The notes beneath the pieces were generated by a model that was given only the letters and a program-made list of their open reading frames with translations, made no database searches and was not told where the DNA came from. A stretch of 16,570 nt of DNA. Source: Planctomycetaceae bacterium (GTDB lineage Bacteria > Planctomycetota > Planctomycetia > Pirellulales > Pirellulaceae). The DNA is taken from assembly GCA_002702965.1 (NCBI GenBank), contig PADE01000118.1, positions 24,365-40,934 on the forward strand, in the 5' to 3' direction. The position numbers and the translations under genes are program-made. Shown piece by piece: positions 14,672 through 16,570 of the stretch (the stretch's first letter is position 1; each line of letters starts with the position of its first letter).

Positions 14672-15957
14672 CTCGACGGTCTGGCGTCCTCTCGCCCGTC
14701 ATCGCACCCATTCGCATAAGCCCTTGTTACCGCAGGGGCTTTTGTCGTTTCTTGCGAGTGCGTGCGACGGGCCGCGTGCGCCTGCTGCGCCGCATTCTGC
14801 GCCACCTGTGCGCCGCATTCTGCGCCGCGCCCGGAGGCCCGCTCAAAATCGGCATCGGTTACCTGCAGATAGTGCCGCAAGGCGATCCGGGGGGTGTTGC
14901 CCAGCCAGTTGGTCACCACGTGCAGCGGATAATCGTGCGCAAGTTCTGTTTCGCGGCTGGCCCGCAGGGCATGGAACAAGCGGGGCCAGGGTTGCAGCCC
15001 GGCGCGTTTGATGAGCCTCTCAAACTGGGTTCGCAGGTTGCAGTTGCGCCAACCGCTGGGAGTGTTTGCGGACTTCCGATATCCACCCCCGACAACGTAC
15101 TCTGCGCCCTCGGGGGCCAGTTCAAAAGCCTCCGACAGTATCGGGTTCAATTCCGCGAACAGCGGGATGGTGCGATTGCCTTTGCCCGGGTGGTGGGCCG
15201 TCTTGGGCGAGGGAACCACGATCCTTTCCGTTTCCCAATCCACATCCTGCCACCGCAGGGAGAGTACTTCGCTGGGGCACCGTAGGCCACCGTAGCGGGC
15301 AAGCGCCACGATCACGCGCCACGTCGGGTTGCAGACCGCAAGTAGTCGTTCGGTTTCTGCGGGTGTGACGAAGTGTTGTCTGTCCGTGGGTGTCGTCGGC
15401 TTTGTTGTCACTTCGGCAAACGGGTTCGCGCCGATCAACTCCCGTTTCTGCGCTGCGCGGAAAAACATGCGTGCGAACTGCAGTCGCTTGTGAACGGTGG
15501 TCGGGGCTAATCCTTCGCCGATCAGGTGCATCTTGAAATCTTCCGCGTCTCCTGCGGTAATCGTCGGTAGTTCGCGATCACCGCCAAAATGATTGTTCAG
15601 GTTGCGCACAACCTGCTGCCATACTTCTTTGGTGGCCGGTTTCACGTCGATCCGGCGTGCCAGGTAGTCGGTCAAGAACGGCCTCAGTTTCATCGCCGTC
15701 CGATCGTGTCGCTGGATCAAGCCAACCCGTGCAAACTTGTCGGCTAAGGGTTCAGCCAGTTCAGCGACCCACCGGGCCGTGTCGGCATCCACCGCGTGTC
15801 CCGTCAGTTTGGATTCGAGCAGCCGCTCTACGCGGAACTTCACTTGCTCTGCCGATCGTTGCGATACCTTGCCGAGTCGAATCGTCTTACGTTTCTCGTC
15901 GGGCGCGACAAACAGAACCCGGCGTTTGCCACCTGGGTCTCTTGCAATGCTCGCCAT
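14620..15957 (-). CDS. Tyrosine recombinase (integrase) of the element inserted at tRNA-Ser
   Basis: 445-residue site-specific integrase. The N-terminal part (1-95) carries the arm-binding-like region, 95-180 the SAM-like core-binding domain (FLTDYLARRID, LQFARMFFRAA), and 195-370 the catalytic domain. Catalytic residues are Arg226 in GGLRCPSEVLSLRW, Lys252 in VPSPKTAHH, His329 and Arg332 in FHALRASRETELA, and Tyr363 in ALRHYLQV; the usual LGH is LGN (352-354). An 82-residue tail follows the tyrosine. Its last residues, GEDRIRTCGPVARSRI, are the complement of tRNA-Ser sequence, and the TAG stop (14620-14622) lies in the tRNA anticodon loop. CCCTTT on the plus strand (15968-15973), i.e. AAAGGG, is 10 nt before the ATG and overlaps the stop of the regulator gene upstream, so the two are probably translated together. 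The gene appears intact. Confidence 0.93.
   Translation of the reverse strand: MASIARDPGGKRRVLFVAPDEKRKTIRLGKVSQRSAEQVKFRVERLLESKLTGHAVDADTARWVAELAEPLADKFARVGLIQRHDRTAMKLRPFLTDYLARRIDVKPATKEVWQQVVRNLNNHFGGDRELPTITAGDAEDFKMHLIGEGLAPTTVHKRLQFARMFFRAAQKRELIGANPFAEVTTKPTTPTDRQHFVTPAETERLLAVCNPTWRVIVALARYGGLRCPSEVLSLRWQDVDWETERIVVPSPKTAHHPGKGNRTIPLFAELNPILSEAFELAPEGAEYVVGGGYRKSANTPSGWRNCNLRTQFERLIKRAGLQPWPRLFHALRASRETELAHDYPLHVVTNWLGNTPRIALRHYLQVTDADFERASGRGAECGAQVAQNAAQQAHAARRTHSQETTKAPAVTRAYANGCDDGREDARPSSGEDRIRTCGPVARSRI
14718..14743 (+). terminator. Intrinsic terminator of tRNA-Ser inside the integrase tail
   Basis: AAGCCCTTG (14718-14726), loop TTACCG, CAGGGGCTT (14733-14741), a 9-bp stem with one wobble, continues into TT and then GTCGTTT. 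It lies 46 nt after the tRNA 3' end, in the right direction to end the tRNA transcript. The same bases on the other strand code for part of the integrase C-terminal tail. Confidence 0.7.
14786..14826 (+). repeat. Direct repeat, 18 bp with 23-bp period, within the integrase tail
   Basis: TGCGCCGCATTCTGCGCC occurs at 14786-14803 and again, identical, at 14809-14826. Because the period is not a multiple of three, the two copies are read in different frames in the integrase (AECGA and QNAA on the minus strand). It lies between the catalytic Tyr363 codon and the tRNA. Confidence 0.85.
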
Positions 15958-15972
15958 CGTTCACTTACCCTT

Positions 15973-16182
15973 TCACTGGTCGATCACAAACCGCAAACCG
16001 AGTACGTTACCGATCCGATCGAGCGAATCGGTGGTCAGCCGCCCCGTGCCGTTGATGAACCGATGCATCTGGCCCGGGTCGACCCGCGCCGCTTTACAGA
16101 TCGCGTAACGGCTCAACTCGTGGTCCAAGATAATCTTCCGCAACTGCTCGGAAAGTGGCCTGTTCTGGGATCGTTTGTTCAT
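15973..16182 (-). CDS. Small XRE-type helix-turn-helix regulator
   Basis: 69 residues from the ATG at 16182; a TTG at 16197 would add five residues but is less likely. The helix-turn-helix lies at about 24-50, SRYAICKAARVDPGQMHRF, followed by NGTGRLTTDSLDRIGNVLGL, the usual third-to-fifth helices of the Cro/C1-type domain. No ligand or dimerisation domain follows. It stands 15 bp upstream of the integrase and shares its transcript, as expected for an excisionase-like or lysogeny-type control gene of the element. An inverted repeat around its promoter is a likely autoregulatory site. An excisionase role is possible but cannot be told from sequence. Confidence 0.8.
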   Translation of the reverse strand: MNKRSQNRPLSEQLRKIILDHELSRYAICKAARVDPGQMHRFINGTGRLTTDSLDRIGNVLGLRFVIDQ

Positions 16183-16211
16183 CGTCCGGCGCCCCAATTG
16201 CCATAATTGTT

Positions 16212-16251
16212 TGCTAGCCTATTATTCTATCGGTAGTGGGCTAGCAGACAA
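16212..16251 (-). promoter_or_regulatory. Promoter with inverted-repeat operator for the regulator-integrase operon
   Basis: On the minus strand TTGTCT (16246-16251), 16 nt and TAGAAT (16224-16229) form a plausible promoter (4/6 and 5/6). A perfect 8-bp inverted repeat, TGCTAGCC (16212-16219) and GGCTAGCA (16239-16246), encloses the -10 and touches the -35; GT and AC extend it after one mismatch. This is the layout of an operator that a bound repressor would use to block the promoter, and the first gene encodes a helix-turn-helix protein. Confidence 0.55.
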
Positions 16252-16316
16252 CTAAAGTTTGCGCTCTGCGATTCCTTGCGGCGCCGTGCGACGGAGGCAT
16301 CTGGCTGCCCGTCTAA

Positions 16317-16330
16317 GGCGCGAAATCGCC
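16317..16330 (-). other. Short stem-loop after the winged-helix gene
   Basis: GGCG (16317-16320) and CGCC (16327-16330) with a 6-nt loop lie 14 bases downstream of the winged-helix stop. It is only 4 bp and has no T-tract, so weak as a terminator. Confidence 0.25.
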
Positions 16331-16344
16331 GCTGGTGTTCTGGG

Positions 16345-16570
16345 TCATGGTTCTGCATTTGCGTTCGTTCTGGGCGCATCTGGCGCCTCCATAGGCGCAT
16401 TGGCCACGATCTCTCCGCTGGGGTTCAGTAGTACGACCTGGGGACCGCGGCCGCGTTTCCGTGCGACTTGCACCAGGCCCGCCCGTTCAAAACTGGCCAG
16501 CAGACGCCGCGCGCAACGCGGGGAGATGTTGAAATCGAGCGCCACTTGTCGCGTCAAGCGAATCGGATTG
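16345..16570 (-). CDS. Winged-helix DNA-binding protein (5' end missing)
   Basis: The frame runs off the right edge; 74 codons to TGA at 16345-16347 are visible. A TTG at 16557 is not needed as start, since the conserved part begins before it. RLTRQVALDFNISPRCARRL has the look of a recognition helix pair, followed by ASFERAGLVQVARKRGRGPQ, whose RxRGRGP is a beta-wing. The tail is rich in Ala, Pro and Asn (NAPMEAPDAPRTNANAEP). This fits MarR- or ROK-like winged-helix folds, but no specific family can be named. It lies 160 bp upstream of the XRE gene on the same strand and belongs to the inserted element. Confidence 0.65.
   Translation of the reverse strand, partial: NPIRLTRQVALDFNISPRCARRLLASFERAGLVQVARKRGRGPQVVLLNPSGEIVANAPMEAPDAPRTNANAEP

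Larger units (their letters stand above)
14672..16570. mobile_element. Left end of an integrated genomic island at tRNA-Ser
   Basis: An integrase gene directly at the 3' end of a tRNA, followed by a small regulator and a winged-helix gene, is the standard layout of a tRNA-targeted island or prophage remnant. The tRNA is complete, so the element has kept or restored its 3' half. The exact boundary is uncertain, since the attachment core lies somewhere between the anticodon loop and the 3' end of the tRNA or shortly beyond. The right end is outside the window, so size and cargo are unknown. Confidence 0.75.

Noticed and set aside
1..16570. CRISPR array, toxin-antitoxin pair, insertion sequence or defence genes
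   Set aside because: I looked for regularly spaced repeats, transposase motifs and paired small genes. None is present in the visible part; the island's cargo lies outside the window.

Overview
This 16.6 kb stretch looks like chromosomal DNA of a Planctomycetota-like bacterium (inference from gene repertoire, no database check). It has moderate to high GC and sparse, often weak Shine-Dalgarno sites. It carries a secreted TIM-barrel sugar isomerase/epimerase with a twin-arginine signal, a Gfo/Idh oxidoreductase, a multi-pass membrane protein with a leucine-rich-repeat tail, a FHA protein, and a PilT-type ATPase next to a degenerate GspE/PilB paralogue. No operon in the window forms one dedicated pathway; most genes are housekeeping or metabolic and stand in ones and twos.

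Left part (1-6192). The 3' part of an octopine/nopaline dehydrogenase-family gene enters from the left edge and converges on a TANGO2/NRDE-family gene on the minus strand. A 248-bp divergent spacer with several inverted repeats separates the NRDE gene from a Gfo/Idh/MocA oxidoreductase, which has a good ribosome binding site and ends in a hairpin plus T-tract terminator. Next comes an 18-bp tandem duplication that contains two extended -10-like elements, then fabH (ketoacyl-ACP synthase III) and a pepF-type M3 metallopeptidase, probably cotranscribed.

Middle part (6193-14266). After a stem-loop there is the membrane/LRR protein on the plus strand. From there to 14266 every gene is on the minus strand. 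Read in the direction of transcription these are a FHA-domain protein, a Tat-signal sugar isomerase, hisF, pilT, a GspE/PilB-like protein whose Walker A lysine is missing, and a TPR lipoprotein. The 420-bp gap between the GspE-like gene and the TPR gene holds a run of inverted repeats and no convincing gene.

Right part (14585-16570). A tRNA-Ser(GCU) gene marks the left edge of an integrated element. A tyrosine recombinase gene runs back into the tRNA on the opposite strand, so that its last 16 codons are the complement of tRNA sequence and its stop codon lies in the anticodon loop. A small XRE-type regulator lies 15 bp upstream of the integrase in the same direction, behind a promoter flanked by an inverted repeat. 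A partial winged-helix gene runs off the right edge. The element continues beyond the window, so its cargo and its other attachment site are not visible.

The most unusual items are the pseudo-ATPase paired with PilT, the integrase-tRNA overlap, and the structured intergenic region at 9019-9201. I did not find a CRISPR array, a defence island or a clearly new multigene system in the visible part.
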